This document shows, one piece after another, positions 27,091-35,336 of a DNA stretch of 64,000 bases. A model generated the notes under the pieces. It saw only the letters and a program-made list of their open reading frames with translations. It had not been told where the DNA came from and searched no databases. A program made the position numbers and the translations under genes. The stretch is from CAXXOK01 sp001604115 (GTDB lineage: Bacteria; Bacillota; Clostridia; Christensenellales; Aristaeellaceae): the NCBI GenBank assembly GCA_034928535.1, contig JAYFOV010000010.1:17986-81985 (forward strand), in the 5' to 3' direction. The number at the start of each line of letters is the position of its first letter. The stretch's first letter is position 1.

Positions 27091-28098
27091 TCAGGGCTGG
27101 ACTTCGCGAACGCTGTCCCGCTCCACCAGTTGACCGATCACATTAACGTTGGTTGGCGCCCATTCTGGGTGCAGAATGTGTTTGCGGAGGGTGTCCACCA
27201 CCAGCACACCCATCAGCGTGCGGGACACGCGCATGGTGGTCAGGGCGGGCTGGGTAATGGCGCTGAAAGGGATATCGTCCACGCCGATCATGGACACATC
27301 ACCTGGGATGGCATAGCCCTGCTCCTGCATGGCGCGCGCCGCGCCAATGGCGATGGTATCATTGGCGCAGAACACGGCTCCGTGGGGATGGTATGCGCCG
27401 GATAGCAGGAGCTTTTTCATATCCGCGTAGGCGCCCTTCAGCGTGGGGGTCAGGCAGATGGGCTCCGATTCCGAAAGGCCGAGCTGGCGGATGGCGGCGC
27501 GGTAACCGGCCAGGCGCTCTTCAAAGTTGTTCACGCAAACAGTGGAGTGCAGGTAACCAATGTCACGGTGGCCCATGCGGTGCAGGTAACGCACCGCGCT
27601 CACGGCAATATCCTCGTTAGCCATGACCACGCTGCTCAGCCCTGTAAAACGCATGCTGTTATCCAGCACCACCATGGGTAGCTTGACCTCCCGCAGTTTT
27701 TGCTGCAAGTCGGCATCGATTTCCGAACCCAGAAAAATCACGCCATCAGCCGATGCGGCGGTGAGGGATTGCAGGGTCTCTTCCACGGTATTGCCATTGC
27801 AGCCATTCATGATGAGATTGTAGGAAAAACGCCGGCATTCTGCCGTGATGCGGTCGATGATGGCGGAAATGAATCCCTGATTCTCTTCCACGACCATGCC
27901 GTGCTTGCTGTACTTGACAAAGCGGATGTTGCAGCTTGCGTTTTCCATATCGCGCTGGTAACGGGTGTAATTAGTTTCCATGAGCACCTTTTGCACACGC
28001 TCGCGCGTTTCCCGGCCAATGCCCGATTTGCCGTTGAGCACCATGGAAACCGTGGCGGGCGATACCCCAACCAATTGCGCAATCTCTCGTATGGTCAT
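27091..28098 (-). CDS. LacI family transcriptional regulator
   Basis: A 335-residue repressor-type protein. The N-terminal helix-turn-helix and hinge are clear (TIREIAQLVGVSPATVSMVLNG, shown here in full family form of 22 residues only in the sequence, core VSPATVSMVLNGKSGIG). The C-terminal ligand domain is of the periplasmic-binding type with FISAIIDRI, GVIFLGSE, AVFCANDTIAIGAARAMQ and VSMIGVDDIPFS. It is the last gene of the ABC/DhaKL operon, 12 bases after dhaL, and has a weak ribosome binding site. It probably represses the promoter near 34960 and responds to the imported sugar or its phosphate. Confidence 0.88.
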   Translation of the reverse strand: MTIREIAQLVGVSPATVSMVLNGKSGIGRETRERVQKVLMETNYTRYQRDMENASCNIRFVKYSKHGMVVEENQGFISAIIDRITAECRRFSYNLIMNGCNGNTVEETLQSLTAASADGVIFLGSEIDADLQQKLREVKLPMVVLDNSMRFTGLSSVVMANEDIAVSAVRYLHRMGHRDIGYLHSTVCVNNFEERLAGYRAAIRQLGLSESEPICLTPTLKGAYADMKKLLLSGAYHPHGAVFCANDTIAIGAARAMQEQGYAIPGDVSMIGVDDIPFSAITQPALTTMRVSRTLMGVLVVDTLRKHILHPEWAPTNVNVIGQLVERDSVREVQP

Positions 28099-28110
28099 GG
28101 CTTCGTTCTG

Positions 28111-28734
28111 TTACGCCGGCAGGGCGGCATATCCTTTCATTAACAGATCGGCGACTGCCGCGCCCGGATCCAACAGGTCGCGGGAGGCCTCGCCGCGCGT
28201 GGCGGCACGCCCGTGCTTAGCGATCATGCCACGGGTGTTCAGGAAGGCGGCATGCGCGGCCTCGGCAGCGTGCTGCGCGGCAGTATGCCTGTCTGTGCCT
28301 GCGGCCAGATCGCGCTGGAGGCTTTCCACGGCGGGGGCAAGGCCATCCAGAAACGTCTTCTCACCCAAGGCTGCCTTGCCACGGTTTTGCACACCGTCCC
28401 AATACGCCTGAAAAAACGTTACGATGCCCGAATCGTCCAGCGTATCCATGCCCTTGAGCGTTTTGCCTGCGTTCATCAGGCCGCTGGCCATCAGCGTGCC
28501 CATGGTGGATGGCACCGCTGTGCTCATGGCTTTGCCTGCAAGATAGGCCAGTTTGCCCAAATCAAGCTCATCGCTGGCCTGCGCGGCATCGGCGGCGGCT
28601 TTGAAGCCATCGCTCATCGTCAGCCCCAGATCGCCATCACCGACCACGCTGTCCAAATCGATCAGGTATGTACGGTGCTCGGCCATGATATCTGCCCAGA
28701 TGCGCAGCAGTTGCCTCAAATCCTTTGCATTCAT
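28111..28734 (-). CDS. dhaL: Dihydroxyacetone kinase subunit DhaL-like
   Basis: A 207-residue all-helical ATP-binding subunit. The Mg-ADP binding motif is seen as DLDSVVGDGDLGLTM near residue 29, and the later PSTMGTLMASGLMNAGKTL fits the family. With DhaK it phosphorylates dihydroxyacetone or a related small ketose. No dhaM gene for the PTS-coupled system is present here, so either the pair uses ATP directly, as erythrulose kinases do, or DhaM lies elsewhere. It follows dhaK by 14 bases. Confidence 0.85.
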   Translation of the reverse strand: MNAKDLRQLLRIWADIMAEHRTYLIDLDSVVGDGDLGLTMSDGFKAAADAAQASDELDLGKLAYLAGKAMSTAVPSTMGTLMASGLMNAGKTLKGMDTLDDSGIVTFFQAYWDGVQNRGKAALGEKTFLDGLAPAVESLQRDLAAGTDRHTAAQHAAEAAHAAFLNTRGMIAKHGRAATRGEASRDLLDPGAAVADLLMKGYAALPA

Positions 28735-28748
28735 GCGACGCCACCGCC

Positions 28749-29765
28749 TTATAGCTGCAGTTGCGTAAAGAAGGGCGTATGCGCGGGGTGCGCGATGCAG
28801 GCCTTGAGTTCCTCATCCAGCTTGAGCAGGGAAATGCTTGCACCGGCCATCTCCATGGAGGTAGCATATTCGCCAACATAAGCATGATACACCTTGATGC
28901 CTTGCTCGTCCAGCAGGTTCTTCACGCGACGGTACATGACGTACTGCTCCTCCAGCGGCGTTGCGCCCAAACCGTTAATGAGCACGCACACCTCGTCCCC
29001 CGTTTGATAGGGCAGGTCATTGAGGATGGGCTTGAGCATTTCATCCACAATGTCGTCGGCGCTGGCCAGCTTGCCCCTGCGAATGCCGGGCTCGCCATGG
29101 ATGCCCATACCGATTTCCATCTCATCCTCCTCAAGGGTAAAGCTGGGGCGACCCACCCGCGGCACGGTGCAGGGCGTGAGGGCGACACCCATGGTGCGCA
29201 CGTTGGCGCATGCCTTCTCTGCAACGCGCTTCACGTTTTCCAGATCCATCCCCTGTGCGGCAGCCGCGCCGGCGCACTTGTACACAAAGAAGATACCGGC
29301 CACGCCGCGGCGTGTATTTTTTTCCCCGGGGGCGGCGGGGCCAGCAGAGGCAACGTCTTCGCCGGCGACAACGCTCTCCACACGGATGTCCTCCTCCATG
29401 TCCGCCATCTCGGCCGCCATGTCAAAGTTGAAGATATCCCCGTTATAGTTGCCGTAGATGTAGAGCACGCCTGCGCCGGAATCGATGGCCTTGGTCACGG
29501 CGAGCATTTGCTCCGCGCTGGGGGATTGAAACACATCGCCGATGGAGCAGCCGTCCAGCATGCCATCGCCCACATAGCCCAGGAACAGGGGCAGGTGGCC
29601 GCTGCCGCCGCCGGTCGCAATGCCTACCTTACCTTCTTTTTTGCGGGCGGTGATCAGGCAATGCAGATCATCCCCGGCATAGGTGACAAGATCGGGGTGC
29701 GCGGCATAAAGCCCTTCCAGCATTTCCGGGATAAACTGTTCGGGGGTGTTGATGATTTTTTTCAT
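28749..29765 (-). CDS. dhaK: Dihydroxyacetone kinase subunit DhaK-like (divergent)
   Basis: A 338-residue protein carrying the substrate. H57 in TGGGSGH, D110 in GNYNGDIFNF and the substrate-linking H223 in MGIHGEPG are all kept. The block after H57 reads LPLFLGYVGDGMLDGCSIGD, where ordinary DhaK has EPAHAGYVGKGMLDAAV-like residues, so this is a divergent branch that may take another ketose, for example erythrulose. GGAGG lies ahead of the ATG. Within the operon it follows an AllA-like gene and precedes dhaL. Confidence 0.85.
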   Translation of the reverse strand: MKKIINTPEQFIPEMLEGLYAAHPDLVTYAGDDLHCLITARKKEGKVGIATGGGSGHLPLFLGYVGDGMLDGCSIGDVFQSPSAEQMLAVTKAIDSGAGVLYIYGNYNGDIFNFDMAAEMADMEEDIRVESVVAGEDVASAGPAAPGEKNTRRGVAGIFFVYKCAGAAAAQGMDLENVKRVAEKACANVRTMGVALTPCTVPRVGRPSFTLEEDEMEIGMGIHGEPGIRRGKLASADDIVDEMLKPILNDLPYQTGDEVCVLINGLGATPLEEQYVMYRRVKNLLDEQGIKVYHAYVGEYATSMEMAGASISLLKLDEELKACIAHPAHTPFFTQLQL

Positions 29766-29807
29766 GGTGAATGGCCTCCTTATATTCTTGGGATATGGAT
29801 GGCGGCA

Positions 29808-30287
29808 TCAAAGTTCGATGTCGATATGTTGGTGCGCAGAATACTCTACTGTGATGCAGTCGTTCACATAGGTACGCTGCGGCAGCACGATCAGGATGTT
29901 CACATGAGGGCGGTCTATCGGCAGGGCGCACAGATGCCAAACACCTGCATTCAGCTTGACAAGTGTGCCTTTGGGAACGATGAAAGCTTCGGTTTTTTCC
30001 GGGATGGGTGCGGTGGAGGGCGGCGCAACGTGGATCACCACATCCGCATCCAGCGGAAGGATGCCCTCGGCGGTGGTGTTGTGGTATTCTGCCGCGGTGA
30101 CGCGGTAAGTATCCGGCCGATCCACCGACAAGGGCGAAAAGCCGATGGGCATGGCGCCGCTGACATCAAAAAGCAGGCGATCAGGGTAGAACACGCCAAG
30201 AGAATGCCCCTGCGGGTTGCAGATGTCGGTATAGTCCCCAAAGGGTGCGAAGGCTTCGCGGGATAGCGGCTTTGCTTTGATTTTCAT
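29808..30287 (-). CDS. Ureidoglycolate lyase (AllA)-like cupin protein
   Basis: A 159-residue protein that resembles the AllA family: it begins KAKPLSREAFAPFGDY, has FSPLSVDRPD, and ends with PKGTLVKLNAGVWHLCALP, in which the His of GVWH and the Glu in AAEYHNTTAEG region would be metal or substrate ligands. AllA splits ureidoglycolate to glyoxylate and urea, but no purine degradation gene is nearby. In this setting, between a sugar importer and DhaKL, it more probably acts on a sugar-derived acid or as an isomerase-like cupin. GGAGG precedes the ATG; 10 bases separate it from the permease stop. Confidence 0.7.
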   Translation of the reverse strand: MKIKAKPLSREAFAPFGDYTDICNPQGHSLGVFYPDRLLFDVSGAMPIGFSPLSVDRPDTYRVTAAEYHNTTAEGILPLDADVVIHVAPPSTAPIPEKTEAFIVPKGTLVKLNAGVWHLCALPIDRPHVNILIVLPQRTYVNDCITVEYSAHQHIDIEL

Positions 30288-30297
30288 GTTGCGCCTC

Positions 30298-31269
30298 CTA
30301 TACTTGATTCAGTTTACGCCGGTCGGACAGGCGAATGTTGGCCACCACCAAGATCAGGATGAGACCCCAGACAAACGTTTTGATAAAGCTATCCACACGC
30401 AAGGTGTTAAAGGCGCTGGAAACCAGCTGCAGCACAATCACGGCCATGGTCACGCCCAATACCTTGCCGCGGCCGCCGTCCGGATTGGTACCCCCCAGCA
30501 CAACAATGAGCAGCGTGAGCAGCGTGTAGCTGTTGCCATAGTCCGACTTGGCGGAGTTGTAATGCGAGGCAACCAGGAGACCGCTCACCGCGCCCAGCAA
30601 ACCCGACAGGATGTAGGTTTTCAGTATGATGCGGAAATTATCAATGCCGGAATAGCGGCTGGCCGTCGCGTTAGAGCCCATCAGGCACAACTGTTGGCCA
30701 TAGATGGTGCGGCTGAGCAGGTAGGTCACCACCAGCGCCATCAGGATGAACACGATGGCAGGCAGCGGAATGCCCAGCACCATGCCGTTGGCAAAGCCGC
30801 TGAAAGCTTCCGGAAGCCCGGATACAGCGGGACCCTTGGTCAGGATGAGCCCTATGCCCGTGTAAAGCTGCAAGCCGCATAACGTGACCAGCATGGGTGG
30901 TATTTTCAGGTAGCCGATCAGCAGCCCGTTCAGGGCGCCGCACAGGGCGCCCACCGCCAGCGCGGCCAGCACTGCCAGCGCAATGGACAGGGGACTGCCG
31001 CCCATACCCTGCATCAGCATGGCGGCAACGATCCCGGACAGGTTAGAGATGCCCACCAGGGAAAGGTCTATGCCACCGGAAATCATGGCCAGCATCATGC
31101 CCAGCGCCAGAATGCCGAATTCCGGAAACTGCACGAGCATGCCTTGCAGATTGCGCACGGTGAGGAAGGCTTTGGGTTTGAGGATGGCCATCATCCCATA
31201 GATCAGCAGAGAAATCAGGAACAGCGATAGCGTATTCAGGTCCAGTTGCCGGAATCGTTTGCGAAGCAT
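30298..31269 (-). CDS. Ribose-type ABC transporter permease
   Basis: A 323-residue CUT2 permease with about eight to ten membrane segments. MISGGIDLSLVGISNLSG contains the GGIDLS signature of RbsC relatives, and VLGGTNPDGGRGKVLG is the conserved cytoplasmic loop. It is the second of two permeases in the operon, so the channel is probably a heterodimer as in the LsrC/LsrD system. AAGGAGG precedes the ATG, 13 bases after the stop of its partner. Confidence 0.88.
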   Translation of the reverse strand: MLRKRFRQLDLNTLSLFLISLLIYGMMAILKPKAFLTVRNLQGMLVQFPEFGILALGMMLAMISGGIDLSLVGISNLSGIVAAMLMQGMGGSPLSIALAVLAALAVGALCGALNGLLIGYLKIPPMLVTLCGLQLYTGIGLILTKGPAVSGLPEAFSGFANGMVLGIPLPAIVFILMALVVTYLLSRTIYGQQLCLMGSNATASRYSGIDNFRIILKTYILSGLLGAVSGLLVASHYNSAKSDYGNSYTLLTLLIVVLGGTNPDGGRGKVLGVTMAVIVLQLVSSAFNTLRVDSFIKTFVWGLILILVVANIRLSDRRKLNQV

Positions 31270-31282
31270 ACGCCGCGCCTCC

Positions 31283-32275
31283 TTAAATTTTCAGTTTGTT
31301 TGCGCTGCTCTTGGCACGCAGGGAGGTGATGGATGTTCCGATCACGATGGTCAGCCCTACCACAAAGGTTTGGAAGTGTGTTGGCACGCCCAGCATGATC
31401 AGATTGTTTTTGATCAGAGTGATGAGCGTGACGCCTAAAATGGTGCCGACTACCTTACCGTGACCGCCGGTGATGCGTGTGCCGCCCATTACCACTGCCG
31501 CGATAACCATCATTTCGCTGCCCATGAGCACGTTGGGATCCGCCTGCCGCATGAGGGCCATGTAGGTGACCCCGCCAAGCCCAGCGATGGCACCGGCGAA
31601 CATGTAGACAAAAAACAGCGTGCCCTTCACGTTGAACCCGGCTACGTGCGCCGCACGCTGATCCCCGCCGATCGCGTAGATGCTGCGCCCAAGCATGGTG
31701 TGCCGCAGCAGAACATAGCTCAGCAGGCAGATGGCAACCGGCAACAGAAACAGCGCCGTTAGCGCATAGCTGACCCCGTCCGGACTGGTATATGTAACCA
31801 GGCTCACTTTGCCAAGCCCATCCAGCGATGCGGGAATGTTGGAGATGATCTTGACCCCGATAAAAGCCAGTGTGCCGCCGGAAATCACGCTGCTGGTGCC
31901 AAGGGTGGCAATGAGCGGCGGAATGCGCACCACCGCAATGAGAAAAGCGTTGAGCGCGCCGCATAGTGCGCCAATGCCAAGAGCAATGGCAAAGGCCGCA
32001 AAGGCGCTATCAATGCCCGTTGCCAGCATGATCTGCACGGTTGCATACATGGACAGGCTGGCAATGGCGGGAAAACTCACATCAATGCCGCCGGATACGA
32101 TCACGACCATCTCGCACATGGCGAACATCAAGGTGACCAGCATTGCCCGGGAAAGGCTCACCAGCGTGGCGGGGGTCGCAAAGGCGGGGTTGACCAGCCC
32201 AATCAGCAAGCTAAGGCATATGATGATATAAACGACGATCATTTCGTTGGTAGCCAGTACTTTTTTTACTTTCAT
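31283..32275 (-). CDS. Ribose-type ABC transporter permease
   Basis: A 330-residue CUT2 permease with the SGGIDVSFPAIASLSMY signature and VMGGTRITGGHGKVVG loop. Its ATG overlaps the stop of the ATPase gene by ATGA, so translation is coupled. It works with the permease encoded next and the ATPase before it to import a small sugar or polyol. Confidence 0.88.
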   Translation of the reverse strand: MKVKKVLATNEMIVVYIIICLSLLIGLVNPAFATPATLVSLSRAMLVTLMFAMCEMVVIVSGGIDVSFPAIASLSMYATVQIMLATGIDSAFAAFAIALGIGALCGALNAFLIAVVRIPPLIATLGTSSVISGGTLAFIGVKIISNIPASLDGLGKVSLVTYTSPDGVSYALTALFLLPVAICLLSYVLLRHTMLGRSIYAIGGDQRAAHVAGFNVKGTLFFVYMFAGAIAGLGGVTYMALMRQADPNVLMGSEMMVIAAVVMGGTRITGGHGKVVGTILGVTLITLIKNNLIMLGVPTHFQTFVVGLTIVIGTSITSLRAKSSANKLKI

Positions 32276-33771
32276 GCAATCACCGCATCCTTGTCTGTGA
32301 GCATGTGCGCCAGCGTGGTGGCGTCCGTTTCGTCGGCGCGCACAGTGGCGGCCATGCGCCCCTGACGCATCACAATGATGTTGTTGCAGTTGTGCAGCAG
32401 CTCCGGCAAATCATCCGAAATGAGGATCACGCCCACGCCCTGCTCCGATAGCCCGTGCAAAATGCGGTGTATATCCGCTTTGGAGCCAACATCCACACCC
32501 ACGGTGGGGCCGTTGAGCACCAGCAGCGCCGGATTGGTGTTGAGCCACTTGGCGATGACCATTTTTTGCGCGTTGCCACCTGACAACGTTCGGATACTGG
32601 GCTTGGGGCTGGGCGCATTGCAGCCGATGCGCTGGATCCATTGGCTGGTGGCCTCATACATTTTTTGCGCATCCAGGCGCATGTGCTGAAAGTACTGCTC
32701 CAGTGATGCGGCAACAGTGTTATCCATGATGCTTCTGTCTAAAAACAGCCCTTGCGTCAAGCGATCCTCCGGGACATAAGCAATGCGGTGGCGCATCGCG
32801 TCCTGGATCGACGTAACGGCAATGGGCGCACCATTGAGGTACAGGCGGCCTTCCGTGATGGGCGCAACGCCAAACAGCGCATCGCCGATTTGCCCGCAGC
32901 CGGAGCCGAGCAGGCCTGTAATGCCCAGCACATCTCCTTTGCACAAAGAAAAGCTCACATGTTGAAAAGCGCCCTTGCGGCTGATTTCCTCCGCACGGAA
33001 AATCTCCTTTTCGCAGGAGGTGGGAAGGTAGTATGTATCCGCCAATTCCCGTCCGGTCAAATCCTTGATAAAACGCTTGCGGTCATATTCGCCGATGAGC
33101 CCGGTGGAGATGTTCTCGCCGTTGCGCAGGACGGTCAGGCGATCGGCGATGTCATAGATTTCATCCAATTTATGATTGACCATCACCACGGCGATGCCGC
33201 GATCTTTGAGGCGCCGCATGATGGCATAGAGCATGTGGATCTCCTTAGAGGTGAGTGCGGTGGTCGGCTCATCCAGAATCAGGAGCTTGGCATCGTTGAT
33301 GATCGCCCGGCAAATGGCGACAATTTGCTTGTGCGCAACGCTCAGCTGTTCCACCAGCGCATCGGGATCCATCTCTGCGCCGATGAGCGCCATGGCTTCC
33401 TTGGCCAGGCGGTGCGCTTTGCGCCAGTCCATCCGTTTGGCGCCGGTCATGAGTGCGTGGTTCATGGCGATGTTTTCGGCAACGGTCAGGTTGGGAAACA
33501 CCGCAAAATCCTGATAAATCACCTGAATACCATACTGGATGGCTTCAATAGGGGAGAGGGAGGGAATTTGGACCCCTTCAATGTAGATTTCTCCGGCGGA
33601 GGCGGGGTGCACCCCGGCGATCACTTTGATCAGCGTGGATTTGCCGGAGCCGTTTTCACCGGCCAGGCAGTGAATCTCCCCGCGTCGGATCGTCAGATCC
33701 ACTCCGGCAAGCGCGTTCACGCCGCCAAAATGCTTTTGGATTCCCTTCATTTGCAGGAATACGTCGTTCAT
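32272..33771 (-). CDS. Ribose-type ABC transporter ATPase, two ABC domains
   Basis: A 499-residue RbsA-like protein. Domain 1 has a full Walker A (GENGSGKST, residues 38-46), LSVAHKQIV as signature and LILDEPTTAL as Walker B. Domain 2 has TGLLGSGCGQ in place of Walker A and a good LSGGNAQKM signature. Its Walker B reads LVLNGPTVGVD, so the Asp-Glu pair is replaced by Asn-Gly near residue 420. Domain 2 is therefore unlikely to hydrolyse ATP, which fits the asymmetry of the family but goes further than usual. GGAGG precedes the ATG. Confidence 0.88.
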   Translation of the reverse strand: MNDVFLQMKGIQKHFGGVNALAGVDLTIRRGEIHCLAGENGSGKSTLIKVIAGVHPASAGEIYIEGVQIPSLSPIEAIQYGIQVIYQDFAVFPNLTVAENIAMNHALMTGAKRMDWRKAHRLAKEAMALIGAEMDPDALVEQLSVAHKQIVAICRAIINDAKLLILDEPTTALTSKEIHMLYAIMRRLKDRGIAVVMVNHKLDEIYDIADRLTVLRNGENISTGLIGEYDRKRFIKDLTGRELADTYYLPTSCEKEIFRAEEISRKGAFQHVSFSLCKGDVLGITGLLGSGCGQIGDALFGVAPITEGRLYLNGAPIAVTSIQDAMRHRIAYVPEDRLTQGLFLDRSIMDNTVAASLEQYFQHMRLDAQKMYEATSQWIQRIGCNAPSPKPSIRTLSGGNAQKMVIAKWLNTNPALLVLNGPTVGVDVGSKADIHRILHGLSEQGVGVILISDDLPELLHNCNNIIVMRQGRMAATVRADETDATTLAHMLTDKDAVIA

Positions 33772-33811
33772 GGAGGCCTCCTTCGCCGCGCGGGCGAGAT
33801 TTCAGATAAAA

Positions 33812-33846
33812 GGGCGAACCAGACGCCCGCGGTTGCTGGTTCGCCC
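33812..33846 (-). promoter_or_regulatory. Hairpin between binding-protein and ATPase genes
   Basis: GGGCGAACCAG (33812-33822) pairs perfectly with CTGGTTCGCCC (33836-33846). On the transcript it is followed by TTTTATC, so it looks like a leaky terminator that would give more binding protein than transporter. Confidence 0.75.
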
Positions 33847-33864
33847 CGATGCGTGTTAGCTGAA

Positions 33865-34848
33865 TCAGAAGTTGAAGGCGGGATCGTCCACGTTTTCTTT
33901 GGTGACATCGATCCAAGCCTGGCCTTCAAAGACCTTGTCGGTCAGGGTCAGGTTTTCGTAGCCGGTGATGCCCAGGTTCAGGCCGGTGGCGATTTCCTCA
34001 CCGTTGAGCACTTTAAGGGCAAGCGAGATCATCGCCTGGCCGGCCAGCGCGGGATCCCAGAAGGAAATCATGTCGATGGTGCCTTCGCGCACATACTTGC
34101 CGGACACGCTCACAAGGCTGGTGCCGATGATCTTGACCTTGCCGGCCAGACCCAGTTCTTCCACAGCCTGCGCAGCGCCAGCCACATCCGCCATGGCGGA
34201 ACCCTGGATGGCGGCGATGGCGGGGTTGGCGGTCAGGGTTTCCTTGATCTTCTCATAGGAAACGCTCATGTCATCGGAGGTTTCGATCTTGTCGCCATAC
34301 TGCTTCATGTCCGGGAAGTTGGCTTCCTGGTAGGCCTTGGAGGCATCTACCCACTGGTTGTGGGAAGCAGAGGTGAGTGCGCCGACTTCCAGCACATACT
34401 CGCCCTTGCCGCCGGTCACTTCGCCGATGCGCTTCATGAAGTGGCGGCCATACTCCTCATTGTTGAAGGCTTCGATATCATAGTCGATATTCTCCATGCC
34501 GGCAGCTTCATGGGTAATGACCACGATGCCTGCTTCGCGAGCCTTTTTGAGCACAGGCTCAAGCGCCTCGGTGGAGAAGGGGACTACGCAGATCGCATCC
34601 ACACCCTGGGAGATGAGATCTTCGATCGCGGCGGCTTGCAGCGCGCCATCGCCTTCAGAGGGGCCGGTATAGAACGCATCGATGCCATTGGCCTCCTTGT
34701 ACTCGTTCACGCCGACTTCCATGCGCTGGAACCAGGCAATGCTGGTCATCTTCGGCACCACAGCGATGGTGTAGTCCTCTGCGAACGCAACGGAGAGCAT
34801 GGAGAAGGTGAGCACCAGGGACAGGAGGATCGCCAATGTTTTTTTCAT
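33865..34848 (-). CDS. Ribose-type sugar-binding protein
   Basis: A 327-residue periplasmic-binding type I protein. YTIAVVPKMTSIAWFQRMEVG starts the mature fold, followed by LISQGVDAICVVPFST and a C-terminal VTGYENLTLTDKVF-like end (ITGYENLTLT). The signal peptide MKKTLAILLSLVL ends SVAFAED with an Ala-x-Ala site and no lipobox Cys. The fold resembles LsrB and RhaS relatives, so the ligand may be a small ketose, deoxysugar or polyol. It heads the operon and has a strong promoter. Confidence 0.88.
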   Translation of the reverse strand: MKKTLAILLSLVLTFSMLSVAFAEDYTIAVVPKMTSIAWFQRMEVGVNEYKEANGIDAFYTGPSEGDGALQAAAIEDLISQGVDAICVVPFSTEALEPVLKKAREAGIVVITHEAAGMENIDYDIEAFNNEEYGRHFMKRIGEVTGGKGEYVLEVGALTSASHNQWVDASKAYQEANFPDMKQYGDKIETSDDMSVSYEKIKETLTANPAIAAIQGSAMADVAGAAQAVEELGLAGKVKIIGTSLVSVSGKYVREGTIDMISFWDPALAGQAMISLALKVLNGEEIATGLNLGITGYENLTLTDKVFEGQAWIDVTKENVDDPAFNF

Positions 34849-34932
34849 GGGATTTACCGTTCCTTTCCGCTATATTCTTTGAACCGCCTGACAGCGGCGC
34901 AATTCCATCCAAACGTATTGAGCAGTATTCAA

Positions 34933-34984
34933 TTAACAATATAAGTTGTGTGTTAAGTATAGGGAAATGCTCATATCCTGTCAA
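34933..34984 (-). promoter_or_regulatory. Promoter and operator of the ABC/DhaKL operon
   Basis: On the minus strand TTGACA (34984-34979) and TATACT (34961-34956) stand 17 bases apart. Directly downstream TTAACA-N12-TGTTAA (34956-34933) makes an inverted repeat that overlaps the end of the -10 and the start site, a fitting place for the LacI repressor encoded at the end of the operon. The remaining bases to 35222 show nothing. Confidence 0.7.
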
Positions 34985-35222
34985 CTGGTATCAAAAGGAT
35001 GGATAATGCCCGTTTAGTATATGAAATTGACGGGTAATATCGAAAAATTGAACGAATTACTAAAAATCATCTGAAAATCTAAAACATATTTCTGTTAAAC
35101 TGATACAAAGCGAGGTGCATTAACCGGCCGAGCCGCAACGGAAAAGCGTTGTAGCACATGGGATACAGCTTATCAATGTATTTGTGTGACGGATTTGGAG
35201 CAAATGCTGGAGATGTACAAAA

Positions 35223-35266
35223 CGCCGCCCGGCATTACTGAAATTGTTCAGTGATGCCGGGCGGCG
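35223..35266 (-). terminator. Terminator of the gntR-type gene
   Basis: A 20-bp stem starting CGCCGCCCGGCAT with one mismatched or wobble pair and a 4-base loop. On the minus strand it is followed by TTTTG. It lies 70 bases past the stop of the GntR gene. Confidence 0.8.
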
Positions 35267-35336
35267 AGGGGTCACGACATAGGGGGATGGCTGTAATGTG
35301 CGCCGGACGCGTCCGGGCTGTAACGGACCGCAGTAC

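Noticed and set aside
29808..30287. A purine or allantoin degradation locus, from the AllA-like gene
   Set aside because: No other gene of that pathway is present; all neighbours are for sugar import and ketose phosphorylation.
32752..34944. A 730-codon plus-strand frame opposite the ATPase and binding-protein genes
   Set aside because: Same reasoning; crosses the promoter of the real operon.
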